A stretch of DNA of 64,000 nt from Zeus faber (GCA_960531495.1 OY482852.1:10075811-10139810), one strand, 5' to 3'; shown: positions 17,931 through 31,337, numbered from the stretch's first letter. Made by a program: numbers and translations. Notes: generated by a model from the sequence alone, not told the origin.

Positions 17931-18469
17931 GGAAAAAATGGGCAAAATCGCTTTAGTGTGGAGTAGTCCACGCAGCGCTCACGGTTAAAGTGGGCATCCA
18001 TTCGACCGCCTGTACAGGGTGGGTCCAAACTACAGATCCAAGCCTTCACTCCACGACTTTGTTTTCTCCAGAGTTTGACCTGTTCCCATCCATCGATTTG
18101 TTTTTGTTGTCTCCCTGGTCACGCCTGGGGATATTTCTTATTATATCAACAGTTTGTTGACCGCGCCCGCCTCCCACTTCCCTGCTCGTGCCTGACCAGC
18201 GCATTCTTGTCTGGAAAGGTGGACCCCCCCCTGAAGAAGCACGTGCAGTACACAACAAATTCACGGGATTTATGTTTCTCATAAAATACCAGTGAAATAA
18301 AATATCAAACATGGGATGGATAAACAAAATAATCGGATTACCGCTTTAAAAGAAAATAAAATAATAAAACAATTGAAATCCTTTGTTGTTTTCAGTAAAA
18401 GAGTCAATATTGGTACAATCCGATCATAGAAAACTCACAAATGAAGGAGTTTCATTAAGGTATTCTACG
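17931..18469. other. Upstream flank of the promoter, no gene seen
   Basis: Mixed sequence grading into AT-rich DNA at 18280-18400. No splice-bounded open frame. Confidence 0.5.
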
Positions 18470-18610
18470 ACAATTGCTTTGGTTTGTACTGCAATGCAAA
18501 TGGCCGCTGGCCACTGTGTTAAAAGATATCTCTTTGATCTATTATTCAACAATCTATTGATTAATGGAAATAAAAGGCACCGTAGTCAACTGGTTAATCA
18601 GTCTTTCATG
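18470..18610. promoter_or_regulatory. Candidate conserved non-coding element
   Basis: Non-repetitive block with an octamer-like ATGCAAAT (about 18494), a TCF-like TTTGATCT, ATTGATTAAT and TGGTTAATCA. It has the dense-motif look of a vertebrate enhancer, about 0.6 kb upstream of the promoter. Conservation not tested. Confidence 0.3.
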
Positions 18611-18650
18611 TGTATTGCGGCCAGAGCAAGCACTTAATTGAATGTAGCTT

Positions 18651-18737
18651 CACACACACGCACACACACACACACACACACACATACACGCACACACACA
18701 GACAGACAGACACACACACTCACACTCACACACACAT
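18651..18737. repeat. Impure (CA)n with GACA units
   Basis: CA repeat interrupted by CG, TA and GACAGACA units. Confidence 0.95.
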
Positions 18738-19143
18738 AAACAAACAAAAACATACTTTCACACCACCACGCAAACACATGGGCGGTGGTGTTTCTCCAGG
18801 TGCTGAATGAGGCACTCTGTGTGAAAAATTCATCAAAGAGGGTTTGAGGATGTCGATTCTGACACCGTGGACTACAACGTGTGAAATCCACAGCCATGAC
18901 ATCCAAAAGATGATTTCACTTTTTTACCATTTGCCATCGCTTTTAATCCAGAGTTCTTCCATCCATTGATGAATCCACCTCTCTCTCTTCTCCCCAAACA
19001 GGAGTTTTTGGAACCCCGGGGCTGGACTCCCTGTTTATTGCATCCCTGTAATGCAAACATAAGGCTCCCCTGCCAGTAAACACATGTTGATGGAAGAAAC
19101 AGCTTGCACAGCTGTTCAGCCAACCTAGGTTAGTGTGACTGTG

Positions 19144-19511
<368 letters not shown>

Positions 19512-19735
19512 TCGGGGTGAGCACTAAAACAGTAGGGTGCTCACACCAGTTGTGCTTTGACAATAAAAAATCAACAGCCATTGTAGTAAAAAAAAAAGAA
19601 AAGAAAAGCCTGTCACCTGATGCCACTCTTTTGATTGAAACGTGCGCGCTCGTCGTCGCTGTGGCATGTGTGCGGACAGATGGAAGGATAGATGACGGCA
19701 ATGTACGTGGAAACATGCACTACAATCACTCCTAG

Positions 19736-20030
19736 CCAATAATGTTAATTACGTTGCCCTCTGTGGTATCAGAGCGAGCGCGCCCGTGCTCCCCAAGCTT
19801 TTGAGAGTGTTAATAATTTATCCAGATATAAAACAAGGTTTTCCAGCTATGAGGTTATTAATAATGAATACAGTTTGATATTTACTAAACTGTTGAGAGC
19901 AAGAAAGGGGTGACAGTTAAGACGTCGTTTGCATGGCAATTAAAGAAGCCGATAAATAAAGCATGAGGTTGAAGATATATGGAAATGTGATTCGCGGGGA
20001 AACGAGAATAATTTAACCAAAATATTATGT
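19736..20030. promoter_or_regulatory. Candidate conserved non-coding element
   Basis: AT-rich but complex block with TTAATTA, TTAATAATTTA and ATTAATAATGAAT and spaced TAAT cores. It is 1.8 kb upstream of the promoter. Appearance only. Confidence 0.3.
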
Positions 20031-20800
20031 TAGTCCCCGTTTGACCCGGGGGTCAATTAAAAAAGGAAACGTCAACAGCGCCCGGGCAGCGTGCGGGGCC
20101 TTTAAAAATGACAATCACCGCTTTCTCGCGCGTCGCGGTCGGAAAAAGAGATCCGACTTCCAAGCGGAGGAAAATGCGTTCGCGGTCACACAAACCATGT
20201 GTTTGGCTTTAATGAATATTAAAAACGAATAAAATTGACTGTATTATCCAGAAGAGGAAATTAAGACATCTTCTTTCCTTTCAAAAGTAAACTCCAAAGG
20301 AACAGTCGACGGTGACATCTGTTTCGAAGATGCCAGTTAAACAAAAAAACCCAAAACAACAAAAATAAATAATTAAATCCCGCCATCACTTTTTTTCAAA
20401 GCGGTTCTCAAAAACAGCAAACTTAGCGCGCCCCGTCGCGATTGGACTACTGCTTTCAATTTCGCTAAGTGAATCGGTGACGGCGGTAATCTGGGGAAGC
20501 TTTGAAACCCGAGCTGAGGTGAGACAAGAGAATCGACGTCCTCCTCTCGCTGGTCGGCGTGGTCGTCGTTGTCGCTGCTTGGATTGATGCCGTTTGTCCA
20601 TACAAGCAACATTACATCAGCTTTTACTGTGATTGTATCACCCAGCGCGGCCATAACTACCGCTGCGAGCCTCATAACTCACGGGTGGGGGGGTGGTGGG
20701 GAGGCGGGGGCGCGCGCACCTTCGCCAGGCGGCTGGGCGGGGGTGGCATCCATCTGCCCGGCGCGGGCCGCTTCGAACCTCGTCCCCCGGTCCGGCAGCG

Positions 20801-20808
20801 TGACGTCA
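20801..20808. promoter_or_regulatory. Perfect CRE palindrome
   Basis: TGACGTCA, the CREB/ATF consensus, in the CpG-rich domain. Confidence 0.4.
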
Positions 20809-21150
20809 GCCCCGGTGAAGCTCTTGGAGAAATATGCAACCGAGCGTTTTCTTTACGCGTGATTGATGAGCGGGAAGAGAGCCATTAATGCTCGGCGTAG
20901 TACCCGGACTCCGTCTGCGAGTCGATAGGGACCCTTTTTTATTTATTTATTTATTTACTTATTTTTCTGCTGGATTCGTATCAAGTCCAATTCCTCTGAC
21001 CCGGTATAACAACATCACCCTCAACCATCCACCCGGCCCTGTTTTTTTTGGTGGGTAATAAAAATCTCTCTGGAGATCTGGCTGAGGGATCCTTTTCCTC
21101 GGGGGGGTCAAGGATAGGTCGAGGCTTCGGGTTCACGCTGCGCTTAGGAA

Positions 21151-21242
21151 AGGGAGGGTGGGTGGGTGGGTGGGTGCGTGCATGCATGCTTGTGTGCGTG
21201 CGTGTGTGTCTGTGTGCGTGTGCGTGTGTGTGCGTGTGCGTG
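21151..21242. repeat. (GGGT)n then GT/GC alternating repeat
   Basis: Five GGGT-type units could form a G-quadruplex; the GT/GC part is Z-DNA prone. Confidence 0.9.
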
Positions 21243-21751
21243 GATTACAGAAATATGCCCTAGCGGACAGTTTTCTTCTCGGATATGCAGCGGGATTGTG
21301 TGCACAGCCCGGGACCCGGTCACCCTCTGCGGCCATATTGGGTTGCAAACCGGGGATTCTTACACGTCGGCCGCTAGCTTGGCTCCGTGGCGATCGCGAG
21401 ATAAAAATCTTCCCCAATGTCTACGATCGATAACGTCGCCGGGCGGCGGTGTTTTTCTTGATAAGTACGTCTATAAGTGGTCCGACATATTAATGCGACT
21501 CTGCAGAGCGGCGCGCCTGCAGGGCCGCGCCGTGCGCAACATCTGTTCCCGATGTCACGGGCGTTCCTCCGTGCCAAAAGCACGCCGCGGTCTCCGGCGC
21601 AGCCTCTCTGCCCACGCACGCAGATCTCGCCTTTTCCACTCGAACGCCAAAGGGTCCACCCAACGCTTCCTGCAATCACAATATGTCACTGCGCAAACAA
21701 GTTCTGTCGATTCACGTTGGCAGAAAAAAGAAATGCAAACAGCGATGCAGA

Positions 21752-21759
21752 TGACGTCA
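21752..21759. promoter_or_regulatory. Perfect CRE palindrome (second copy)
   Basis: TGACGTCA again, 951 bp from the first. Confidence 0.4.
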
Positions 21760-22537
21760 CAAGGGTATGACATAATAAATAGACACACTCTTGTAACGTT
21801 GTGCGATTCAGTTGGTGATTTGAATTGTACAGTTTCTCAATTAAACAAGTCGGTGTATACCAATAATTGATCCTATGCATAGAACCACACTTTGTATATT
21901 CTGTATATTTTATTTATTTGGCTATTTCTAATCTATATCTTTGGCTATTTCTATATATTTATGTACTTTTCTTGGAAAAAAATGTTTGTTTTTTTACGAT
22001 CTGATCCTGAGGAAAAAGTAAGCACATCACAAGAATCACATTTCTTGATTTGAGATAGGGAGGGCAATTCACAGCAGTCGTCAAAGACATGTGAGAGAGA
22101 AAGCTGGATGGATCGAGGGACAATGTGGCTCAGCCGGGTCGAATCCCGCCTGGCCCAGGTAGGCCCGGCGGACCACCGTCGCTGCTCCCTCCCGTTGGAC
22201 CGACTTCCCCGCTCGCCGGCTGACAATCACCACAATGGGCGATGACTGGCTGCTTGTTCTGTGCCATGATCCCTCGCCGCTCGCGCTGCTGAAAAAATAA
22301 ATAACCCGGCTCTGCACCGCTATAAATAATGGATGACTCCTCCACTGTCACTTTTCATAGCATGTCAAGCCGCGGCCCGGCCATTATTAGGGGCTCTCCT
22401 TCTCCCTCCTTCCGCCTCTATCTCCAGTTTTGTTATTGTTCTGGTCGACTTGCCCGCTCACCTCGGCGGCTGGTCAGCTGTCAGTCTTCCCTCGGCTCGG
22501 CGGCGCGGCCCATACGGAGTCGGGGTGGACGGACGTG

Positions 22538-22559
22538 GAGGGAGGGAGGGAGGGAGGGA
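22538..22559. repeat. (GGGA)n, quadruplex-capable
   Basis: Five consecutive GGG triplets spaced by A. Confidence 0.9.
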
Positions 22560-24519
22560 CGCTTGAGCGCTCTGATGTACGCTGGGTGATAAAGCCAGTG
22601 TGCGCTATGACAACGGCTGCAGAAAACCCGCCTTGGCCGGACCACGCAGCCACCGACTCCCCGGGCCGGCACGGGCCGCGCTTTCTACGCGGGCCAGCCA
22701 GTCTGCGGGATGCTGCGGCGCCACGCCCGTGACGCCCCAGCGGACATCGGCGTCTCCGGGTCGACGTCCCCGACACACGTAAAGGAAAATGCCCTCGAAA
22801 GCCGGGAAAACACGTACGGCATCGTTGTACGTGGTTCAGGGGAACAGAGCGACACGCAATTTGCTGTGAAAACTCCCCCACCACGCCCGACGGGAGAAAT
22901 CATGGATTATTTACATACGCAGCTGTTCCAGAGAAAAATGAATGAAGAACAGCTGTCCAGCACCTCGGCTTACGGGAGATTTCGTTTTGTTTGCTTTCTT
23001 TTCCCCCTTCATTTCAACAAAAAAAAACAAGAGTTGAGGAATCAGAGGAGGGTGTGTTTTTTAAAATTTTTTTATTTATCTTTTATTTCACTGATGGAGT
23101 GCGAACACTCTTTCCCCGCTCTCTCTCATGGGTTTGGGCTCTCTGTGTGTTTTAGCCGCGCTGCCGCACCGCCGGGCCAAGCCCGAGGCGAGTGTTGTCC
23201 ACCAGTAGCTCTTTGCTCCCGCAGACACTGCCAGTCTCTCCATCTGCAGGGTAATAGCATCAAATCGAGGCCTGCAGCAAACAAACCCTGACAGATCCTC
23301 TCATTTGGGATTCACTTTGGGACAGCTGTGGTGCCATCCAAAAGGGGGCACGGATGGGGCGGAGGGGAGGGGGGGGGGTAGCAGTCGGTAATGTATGCGG
23401 GGTGTCTGCACGTCCTGGATGACAGCGACACAAGCGCTTGTCACGGGAGACATCAGTTCTGGTTAGTCACAACTCTGCAAGGCAACACATACGACTGCAG
23501 TGGCGTGTGATCTCTATTAATAGTTATCTACCTTTCAGGAGTTATTATGCTGAGTCGGGGTTGACTGAGGAAGTGGAGGAAGTCCCAAACCAAGGTTGAA
23601 AACAAACACTTGCCACAGCAACCCTCTTTGGCCACTATCTGGACCACTCCGCTCGGCGGAACCTTTCTTCCTCGGCCACGTCCCTCTGGGCCGGGCCAGC
23701 GTATTATGTGGTATGCATATTAACCGTTTGTTACAGGGAGAGGCTTTTGAGGGAAGGGGAAGGGGGGGGGAGAAGAAGAAAGGATCAGGGGGAGAAAGGA
23801 AGCCAGAGAGAAGGAGCGAGGCAGGGCGCCGGGTGAGGTGAGGTAGTTTCGGCCGGGGCTGCAGATAGCTTGCTTTAAATCAGGGTCTTGCATTGGCCAC
23901 GGTTAATTTTTCATCAGGGCCCTGAATTAAAAATGTGAGTGGTCATCACTTATTTGTCAAATTGCCTTAGCCGGAAAGGTGGATGTCATATCGGGTTTGC
24001 TTGAGGTCAGGGGAGCCTTCAGTCATGGAAGGAGGAGGTAAAAGGAGGAGAGTGGATCAAAGATGGCTGATCCCACCAAATGCCCTGCAATTCCACCCCA
24101 TTTAGGGGGCATTTGCTCCAAATGGAAGTCCTGCGCTATTACACTAAGTGGAGATGACATGATTTTAAGTACAACATCTGGAATGGCTTATGGATACTTA
24201 TTCAACATACGTTCATTCTCCTCCACGCATATAGGATTGATATAAACAAAATTCTGCGGCGTACATAGATCCCCTATTTCCAGCTATAAAGTCTGTAAGC
24301 GAATACCCATGTGCCCTCAATAAGTTACAATCTTATTTTTCATTTGTTTTTATTGGAATAAGTTAAGGCTTATTTATATTACTTTCCATACTGTTATCAT
24401 AATCATAACAACTAACACATGGGGCGGCTTTCTCAAGAACACAAAGGGACATATGACACTGTGAGGCTTTTGTCGAATCCCGGCCTAAGTGCGGTGCGTT
24501 CGGCTTTACCATATTTTTT

Positions 24520-24551
24520 CAATACCGACACGGTATACTGTGTCGGTATTG
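24520..24551. repeat. Perfect 12-bp inverted repeat (hairpin)
   Basis: CAATACCGACAC and its exact reverse complement, separated by 8 bases. There is no U-run after it. Confidence 0.9.
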
Positions 24552-25619
24552 ATGCTCGCCCCCCCCTTCAAATGGCCGACCCGCACGTCGATGGCTGCCG
24601 GCTCAGTCCTCAGCTGGCGGGCCGAGCAGAGAGAGAGAGACGCTCACAAAGGCTCCCTGTGTGTGCATGGGGCGGGGCACCGGCCAAAGGAGGGAGAGTT
24701 AAAGATCCACTGGTGCATCTCAGCTGTCTCCAGACCGGGATCAATAGCTTCTTTCCATCTAAGTAAGCGTGCACCCCCCCCACACCCCCACCCCCACCTT
24801 CCCACCACCATAAACGGGTCAACTCTCGCAAACCGACGTTGTTTTGAAAGAGAAAATGTCTCGACTATATATATCCCTTTGAAGACAGCTGTCATGACCT
24901 AAATTACTCAACAATGGATTTCAGATTAGAGTTGCGTGTTTATTTCTTAAAATAAATGACTGAGTGGTAAAAACATAAAAATAAATACAATTAAAAGAAT
25001 ATTTATCCGTCCATGTTTCTCGAAAGAAAAATGGACGGGAAAGAGAGAGAAAGGTCAGAATAATGCCCTTGGTTTTTTATTTTGATTAAATCTTTTTACA
25101 CTTTCTTTAATTTCTTCTTGATATTACGAGCATCTGCTGCCTGTTGTCGGCGGCGTTTTGGGGCGATAAGGCAGCCGAACCAGATTGCATTTTGGGGGGA
25201 AAGGGGGGTGGTGAGGTAAAGGTTGTTTTGATTCATAAAGGTGTGATGCACGTCGGGAGCTTCCTGTTTGTCTCCTGACCTTTCCTCGTGGAAAAGAGAT
25301 CATCATTGTTAGAGCAGATTGCTCCGGGGCTCAAGGGGATTAAACTTAAGACGGGCGGATAAGATAAAAAAATAAATAAAATAAAAAATCAGTTTGATGT
25401 CTCGGCGTTTGTACAACATTAAAAAAAAAAAGCATAAATAATGTTCGTAAAGAATTGAGTGACATGTGCCGATGAGGAAAAAAATTGGCGTTTACTCGAA
25501 AGGCATAGGTGTTATGTTTTATATTATAGAATAGCAGAATAACACAATAGTGGAAAAGAACATTAAACATTTTAGAACAGTTTTTTTTTTCCCCCATCAG
25601 GACAGTTTTGAAGAGGTAC

Positions 25620-25624
<5 letters not shown>

Positions 25625-25656
<32 letters not shown>
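25625..25656. repeat. Poly-A run (A32)
   Basis: Longest A homopolymer of the window. It might be a retroposon tail, but no body is recognisable beside it. Confidence 0.95.
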
Positions 25657-25661
<5 letters not shown>

Positions 25662-26127
25662 ACAGCATATTGTTAAGTTCTCATAACTCTCATATCATCT
25701 CTATTATTAGCCATCCACTCGTTTTTCCTCCCACACTTTCCTGATTGCATCCCCCCCCCCCCCTTCCCGGTCTCACCCGCCTTCGCCATTCTTGTGCGCC
25801 ACGTGTACTTTCCCCGGCAGTTTCCTCTGAGAAGTCGCATCCTCAGCTTGATTAGGGCTGTGTTTAGAAAATCTAAGTGCACCTCGACAGTAGCCTCGCC
25901 GCACTCACGAGGCAACATGGCCCGCACCTCCGCAGGGAAACGACCCAATTACCTCTGTGACTTAATTATATTTCTAGATAGTTCTGTCAAAGGCACAGCC
26001 AACAATCCAACAATCCCCCCCCCCCCCCCCCGTCAGTCTACCCATATTAATATACCTGGGTGGAAATGAAAGTGGGGGAAGTCGGGCCTTATGTAAATAT
26101 TCGTTTTATTACTTCATGGATTTGCAG

Positions 26128-26230
26128 GGGCTTTTATCCCGAGCGACTCGCAAAAATTCTGGAACCTATTTGCAAAGCACGGCTTTTCACCGGAGCAATG
26201 CAGGTACAGAACACTGCTCAAGGGCACCAC
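26128..26230 (-). mobile_element. SINE tail fragment (diverged)
   Basis: The plus strand reads TTTTATCCCGAGCGACTCGCA and, 70 bp on, GCTCAAGGGCACCAC. These are degraded versions of teleost SINE tail and body phrases, in the same order as in the intact copy at 38.1 kb when reversed. Recognised from memory; partial. Confidence 0.4.
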
Positions 26231-28451
26231 CGTTCCACATAATACGTGTTGTATTAAAAAAGGGCCGTGCTCAAATTAAGTGGACCGTGAATCGAAATGG
26301 AAAAAGTGCCTTTTTTTTTTTTTTTTTTTTTTTTATAAAGGGAAATAGATTGGTTTTGCTGATAGATGATGCTTTGAAAGCCCTGTGATGTGAATCTGAA
26401 AGTTCTGACCAGTCGCGGTGGAATGATTCATATCAGTTAAGCGGATATGTCGGACGTCCCGAGGGCCACCGCAAGGATATCAGGGGGTGGTGGGCGGGAG
26501 TAAATTCATCCATGAATTCATCAAAGCCCCTCCAAAGTGCCTAAACGCTACACCGGCACCACTGCATTGTCTGCATTGTGCATACCTCATTTTGCGCTTT
26601 TATATTCTCTTAAACGGGTCTTAAGTTTGGATTTCTTGGACTGGGAAACCCGCACTGTTACTTGATTGATACTTTCGCTGCGACGCGCGGTTGGCGCACC
26701 GTTGAGCGTTTTAACAAGAATTTACTTAACGGAGGGTCTACAGCACCATCCATTATGGGTGCGGCGCTAGGTCAAGTGCCCCCGGTGGAAAGTCGGATTG
26801 GTGGTTCCCCTTCAACCAAAACATGCTCATAATTGTCTGTGTGAACTGCTTGTCGGAGTCATTAAGTGTCTCCCGCACAATGTGCTCCAGAGACACGGAG
26901 TGTAACCGGAGAAAGAAGGGATTTGTGGGGAAGGAGGGGCGACGGTAGGTTGTGGTTAGGCAATGCACGCTCAAAAGTGAATATGATTGATTAGCACATT
27001 CCTGGGCCGACACGGCCCCCGTTTTCAGCTGAAACCGGTTAACTCGATGTGAGCCGAGCGGGGCCGGATGAAGAGTCAAACCTGTTGTTACTGCCACATG
27101 GCAAATATTATGGTTGGCCCACTGGGCCGCCGCCCCAGGATGGCAGACGCCTTGGGTTGTTTGTATGTTTTACACATGTGGCCTGTGTGGCCATATGTGC
27201 TGGCGTGTGCTCATTGTATATGCATGTACAGTGTACACTATGTATTTGTTGTAATTGCACTTCTCAGCTGTGTACGCTTCACGACAAGATAAACACGCAC
27301 TGGATTATTTTCCCTCCGACAAGAAATCGAATTGAAGACGACAGCCGCCGAGCGTTCCTTCACATTTTGTTTCCGTGTTTCAAACAAACACGGCACAGCA
27401 TTTTTCCTGACCTGAGGGACGCACGTCTCTGGATCGGGGAAGGGGGGACGACTGGAAGCCGAGCAGGCGAGTGGGGGCAAAGTAGAAACCCACGGCGGGA
27501 GTGACGGTCGTATCTGCGCCGGGTCACCGACCGTCGACGACTTTGGGCCGCGGCGCTCCCTCTCAGGGTCCTTGGCTGGTTAATGTGGATTTAGCAGGTT
27601 TCCTTCAAGGGTCAGATTAAATCAGTCAGATGCCGGGTCCTTCCGCTGGGGCTGGGAAATAGAGAGAGGCTGTCCGCCGAGCAGGGGGAGAGCCTCCATC
27701 GCCTCCATGTCTGTCAGCAGCCATTAGCGGTTTACATCAACGGCTCAATGAAATCAGAGGCTATTCTGAGAGCCGTCATTATAGGCGTGTTTAAGAACCG
27801 GCGAGGCCATCCATTCACGCCACCGGGCCGAGTTCACACCTGTTCCTGACACTAATTGGAGAACAACAGCACGTTGAGGGGGCCACCGTGAATTTTCCGA
27901 CTGTTCTACAAAATTATTTTCTTCCTCTCGCTCAAACACAGTACTCACCACTCGCTGGTGTCTTCGCCGCGCTGACACAACTCCCCAGAGCAGTGATTTG
28001 ATTATTAAACGCCGTTTGATTAAACTAAATTGTTTTTCCGACTTAAATTAATAAATGCCCTCAAGTAGAAAAGCTGCTTGGTTCCTGCAGATACACCAGC
28101 GACTCACACGGCCGCAAAACCCTAAATTGCTAAAACTCGCCACTCGGCAGACCCCGGTGATGCATGGCTACGCACGGCGATTCGAAAAAGATTTCCAGCC
28201 CGGCACAGGAACCCCGGCCGCACCCCTTTCAGCTCGTCGACGTCTCCGTGTCTGAGCGGCTCTACGGGCGGCCTACGCGGCGAGGACAATCATTGTAATC
28301 CCGACCGCGGTGGGGGAAACGGCGGCTCACCGGGAGTGTGATGTGGTTGTCACAGGAGCCCATGCTTGACAGAGCCTGCTCTCGACAGGTCCCTGTGCTG
28401 TGAGCGACTGTCCTCTCTGTGCTGTCTACCCCGTATCTGCCAACACACGTG
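26231..28451. other. Non-coding stretch, partly CpG-rich
   Basis: T24 run near 26311-26334; CpG-rich patches at 27420-27560 and 28130-28330. Open frames are short and unrecognised. Confidence 0.45.
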
Positions 28452-28502
28452 CGCACACACACACACACACACACGCACACACACACACACACAAACACAC
28501 AG
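28452..28502. repeat. (CA)n with CG interruptions
   Basis: 51 bp CA-rich alternating repeat. Confidence 0.97.
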
Positions 28503-29854
28503 ACATATTCCTTTACCCATCAGGCAACCGTGTGCAGCAACCGCTGTCTCCCACTCAGGAAGGCAGGAAAGATGACAGGAGTTTTGATGGTCAAGATCCC
28601 TCCTCCGTCTACCGCCTCCTTTCCGTCCTCTCAGCAGCCGGCTCACCCCAGGGCCAGGGGGGCGGGGATGGGGAAAAGGGGAAGGGGCGGAAAACGACAG
28701 AGGGACATAAAGTGGGTGACACGTTTGTACTGCTCAGCGCCTTGGCTCCAGATCCAATGCAGCTGATATCTTGCTTGGTTTGTTGCTTGCATGTCCTTCT
28801 TAATTAGCTGCACGTAAGTGCAGTTGGTATGCGCCCCTCAAAGCCCGCGCGGCTAATCAGGAATGCTGCGGAGACGGAGACCGGAGTGACGTTGACCTCA
28901 AAACGTCAGCTGGTGTCACACTTCTTATTGTTTACCCTCACCATTCCACTCGATGATGGGCAAGATCGCGCCCGAGGCCATTTGCATATTTCGACTCTGG
29001 GACCTTTTTTTTTTCTTTTTTTTTTTTGTCCGTAGTTATTTATTATTTGACTGGGGAAAGAAATTAAAGAGGCTAAAAAAGCCTTGCGGTTTTTCTGTTG
29101 AGAAGAGGGAAGCTCAGTATGGTGGAACTAGCTTGAACCTTGGCCACCCACGCCACTCATTTGTGGAGCCATGAGGCTCATTATCCTTTTGGAGAGATTG
29201 CAGGTCAGGGCTCCGCAACCTGCCCCCCTGCAATTGCCATAGCAATGGGACCGGCAGAACTCCGAGGTGGCTTGAGCATGCCCGGGTATGGTCTTTTTAC
29301 CTATTGCTTTAATCTCATTGACTCATCAGCCCAACAAGCCGAGAGGAGATGAGAGGACGGCGGCGATAAGGAACAACCGACACCATCAGCGTGAGGCACA
29401 GTGATTGATAGCGGTGGCATCATCCGCTCGGAGATGTTTGCATCAGCGGCCCCGTCGCTCTTAAATGTTTTGTCCTTGTCGGTCCAAACTGGTTAGATTA
29501 GATTCGATCACATTGGGAGAATTCTTCTTCTTTATTTTTAATTTTTATTTATTTTTTTGTCCCCTAGCTCTCACACACACCTACTGTAGGAGACCTGGTG
29601 TGAAAGTCACACGCCACAGAGGTACACCGGTTCGTGCTCTCAGACCACGGAGGGGACAGGTGTGCGCGATCATGTCAGTCCAAGCTTCCATCTCACGCTT
29701 TGGCTTTTGTCGCTTTGTTACAGTCGTCAAGCTTTTTATTTTTCACATTGGTGAGTAAACGCAGCTGCAGTAGACGTTTTCTTCTTATAATAAAGGTTAT
29801 GATTTAGGTATAGTTTGTTTTTTCTACATTCTACTGCATTCTACATTCACACTA

Positions 29855-29990
29855 GATTCAAGAGATTTCGAGGGGTTTATTTGTCACATACATATACAAA
29901 CGTTCATACATATATGCAGTGAAATGTCATACTACATAAATGTCATACTACATAAATGTCAACTGTCATACTACATACTACATTCATTCC
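29855..29990. repeat. Dispersed-repeat-like segment with 16-bp tandem units
   Basis: TTTATTTGTCACATACAT and CAGTGAAATG match a phrase common in teleost interspersed repeats (from memory). A 16-bp unit ATGTCATACTACATAA is then repeated twice plus a partial copy (29923-29981). Confidence 0.45.
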
Positions 29991-30106
29991 ACTGCAAATC
30001 AACAACGTCCCCTAATGACCTGCCGTGGCAAATCCAGAATGATTTAACAAACAGAACATTTGTAAAACAAGCAAGAAATATATGTCATGTGAGTCTTGAT
30101 GCAAGA

Positions 30107-30153
30107 GCACCGTCTCTGGCCTACCAGTGTTTCTGGTAGGCCAGAGATGGTGC
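30107..30153. repeat. 21-bp inverted repeat with 5-base loop
   Basis: Arms 30107-30127 and 30133-30153 pair over 21 positions with one mismatch (a G-U pair in RNA of one orientation). The loop is TGTTT. It could be a structured RNA or a recent inverted duplication. Confidence 0.9.
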
Positions 30154-31293
30154 CCCGAGGTGAACGGCGCCTGTTAGATAATAATTATGGCAGCGGCCCA
30201 CATGTCCCACACTTGTGAGGGACCCTGCAAAATTGTGTCAGCCAGTGAGCTCCATGAGTTTGTGTTGCTTTGCTCTCCATGGCTTTGTGTTGCTGTGCCC
30301 ATTTGCTTTTTTTTTTTTTGCTTTTTTATCCTCTTCTCAGTTGCTCATGGGAACCAGCTGTTTAATCTAGTTGAAACCGGAAGTAATAGGACCCCTTTTT
30401 AGCACTTGATATATCTAGCTATCTATTCTGAGGTGCTCTTCCTCCATACTCTGTATTCCTCCTCAATAACAATAACTTCATCAATTACTGGATGCCCTTA
30501 ATCTTGGCTTACCCCTTTTATAACATAAGGTCCCTATCTGGGCCCGGCCCCGAGGTGATGGAGGGAGGACCATTGCTGGTTTGAGGATGCCCACCCCCAC
30601 CCCCACCCATCATTTGTTGACAATAGAACAAAGCTGCCATCCGCTCATCTATGTGTATCACATATTCTCCTTCCAGCCCCCCTTAGATATGGTGAATCAT
30701 CTGTGACCAAATAACTGGAGCACACGGTCACTGTGCCCCATGGCTGAGGCTTGCCAAGGCTAGTGCTGAGTCGGTCGCCTGCCCAGGGAGCTGGCGGAGA
30801 GGGCGGACGGGACTTTGCTGTGCTCCCCCTCCCTCTTCCCTGGAGCTCCTGGAGATGAGGCCTGCATGGGTGGCCCTGTCTGAGGCAGTTTGCTCTTAAT
30901 TGAGTTGTTCACTAAGCCACCGGCCCTGGGGGACACCTCCGTGTCACTTCCCATGATCAACCTAAATTTCATCCATCATGTACAGCTGCTGCCACATCTG
31001 GTAAGGCCCAGAAATATGCGTTAAGACACCGACAGTAAAAAGAGCAGGGATCGTAAAGGGGAAAGGGTGATGAGGAGGCCAGGTAGGATTTGATCAGCGT
31101 GGCAAAATTATCTCCTGGTTTACAATCAAGGGTTAAATTGGGATATGGGGAGTGGGTGGACCCATTTCTTTTTAATTTAGCAAACCTGTTCAAGTTGTTG
31201 TTGTTTTTTTTTTTTTTAATGAAAGGTCAAACATGGAAAAATCGATGTATCATGATGCATGTTAGGCTTGAGCACACATTGAGATTATCTATC

Positions 31294-31297
<4 letters not shown>

Positions 31298-31331
<34 letters not shown>
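31298..31331. repeat. (GT)n microsatellite
   Basis: 34 bp GT repeat directly before the Rab-like relic. Confidence 0.97.
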
Positions 31332-31337
31332 GCGTAG

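Larger units (their letters stand above)
20400..22900. promoter_or_regulatory. Broad CpG-rich domain
   Basis: About 2.5 kb with frequent CpG, several GC boxes, an exact EGR site GCGGGGGCG (20704-20712), two perfect CREs TGACGTCA (20801-20808, 21752-21759), G-rich repeats at 21151-21180 and 22538-22559, and an ATTT repeat near 20937-20965. CpG domains of this kind often mark promoters or Polycomb-regulated developmental loci. No exon was recognised in it; a long unrecognised open frame is noted in the findings. Confidence 0.4.
22901..26127. other. Non-coding stretch with conserved-looking blocks
   Basis: A block at 23860-23960 carries GGTTAATTTTTCATCAGGGCC-like sequence and TGAATTAAAAATG and looks enhancer-like. 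There is a MEF2-like CTATTTCCAGCTATAAA near 24274-24290, a hairpin at 24520-24551, C-runs near 25751 and 26015, and an A32 run. No exon is supported. Confidence 0.45.
28503..31297. other. Non-coding stretch with a diverged repeat and a hairpin
   Basis: Contains T-rich runs at 29007-29028, a dispersed-repeat-like segment at 29855-29990, the hairpin at 30107-30153 and a CACCCC repeat near 30592-30608. No exon is supported. Confidence 0.45.
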
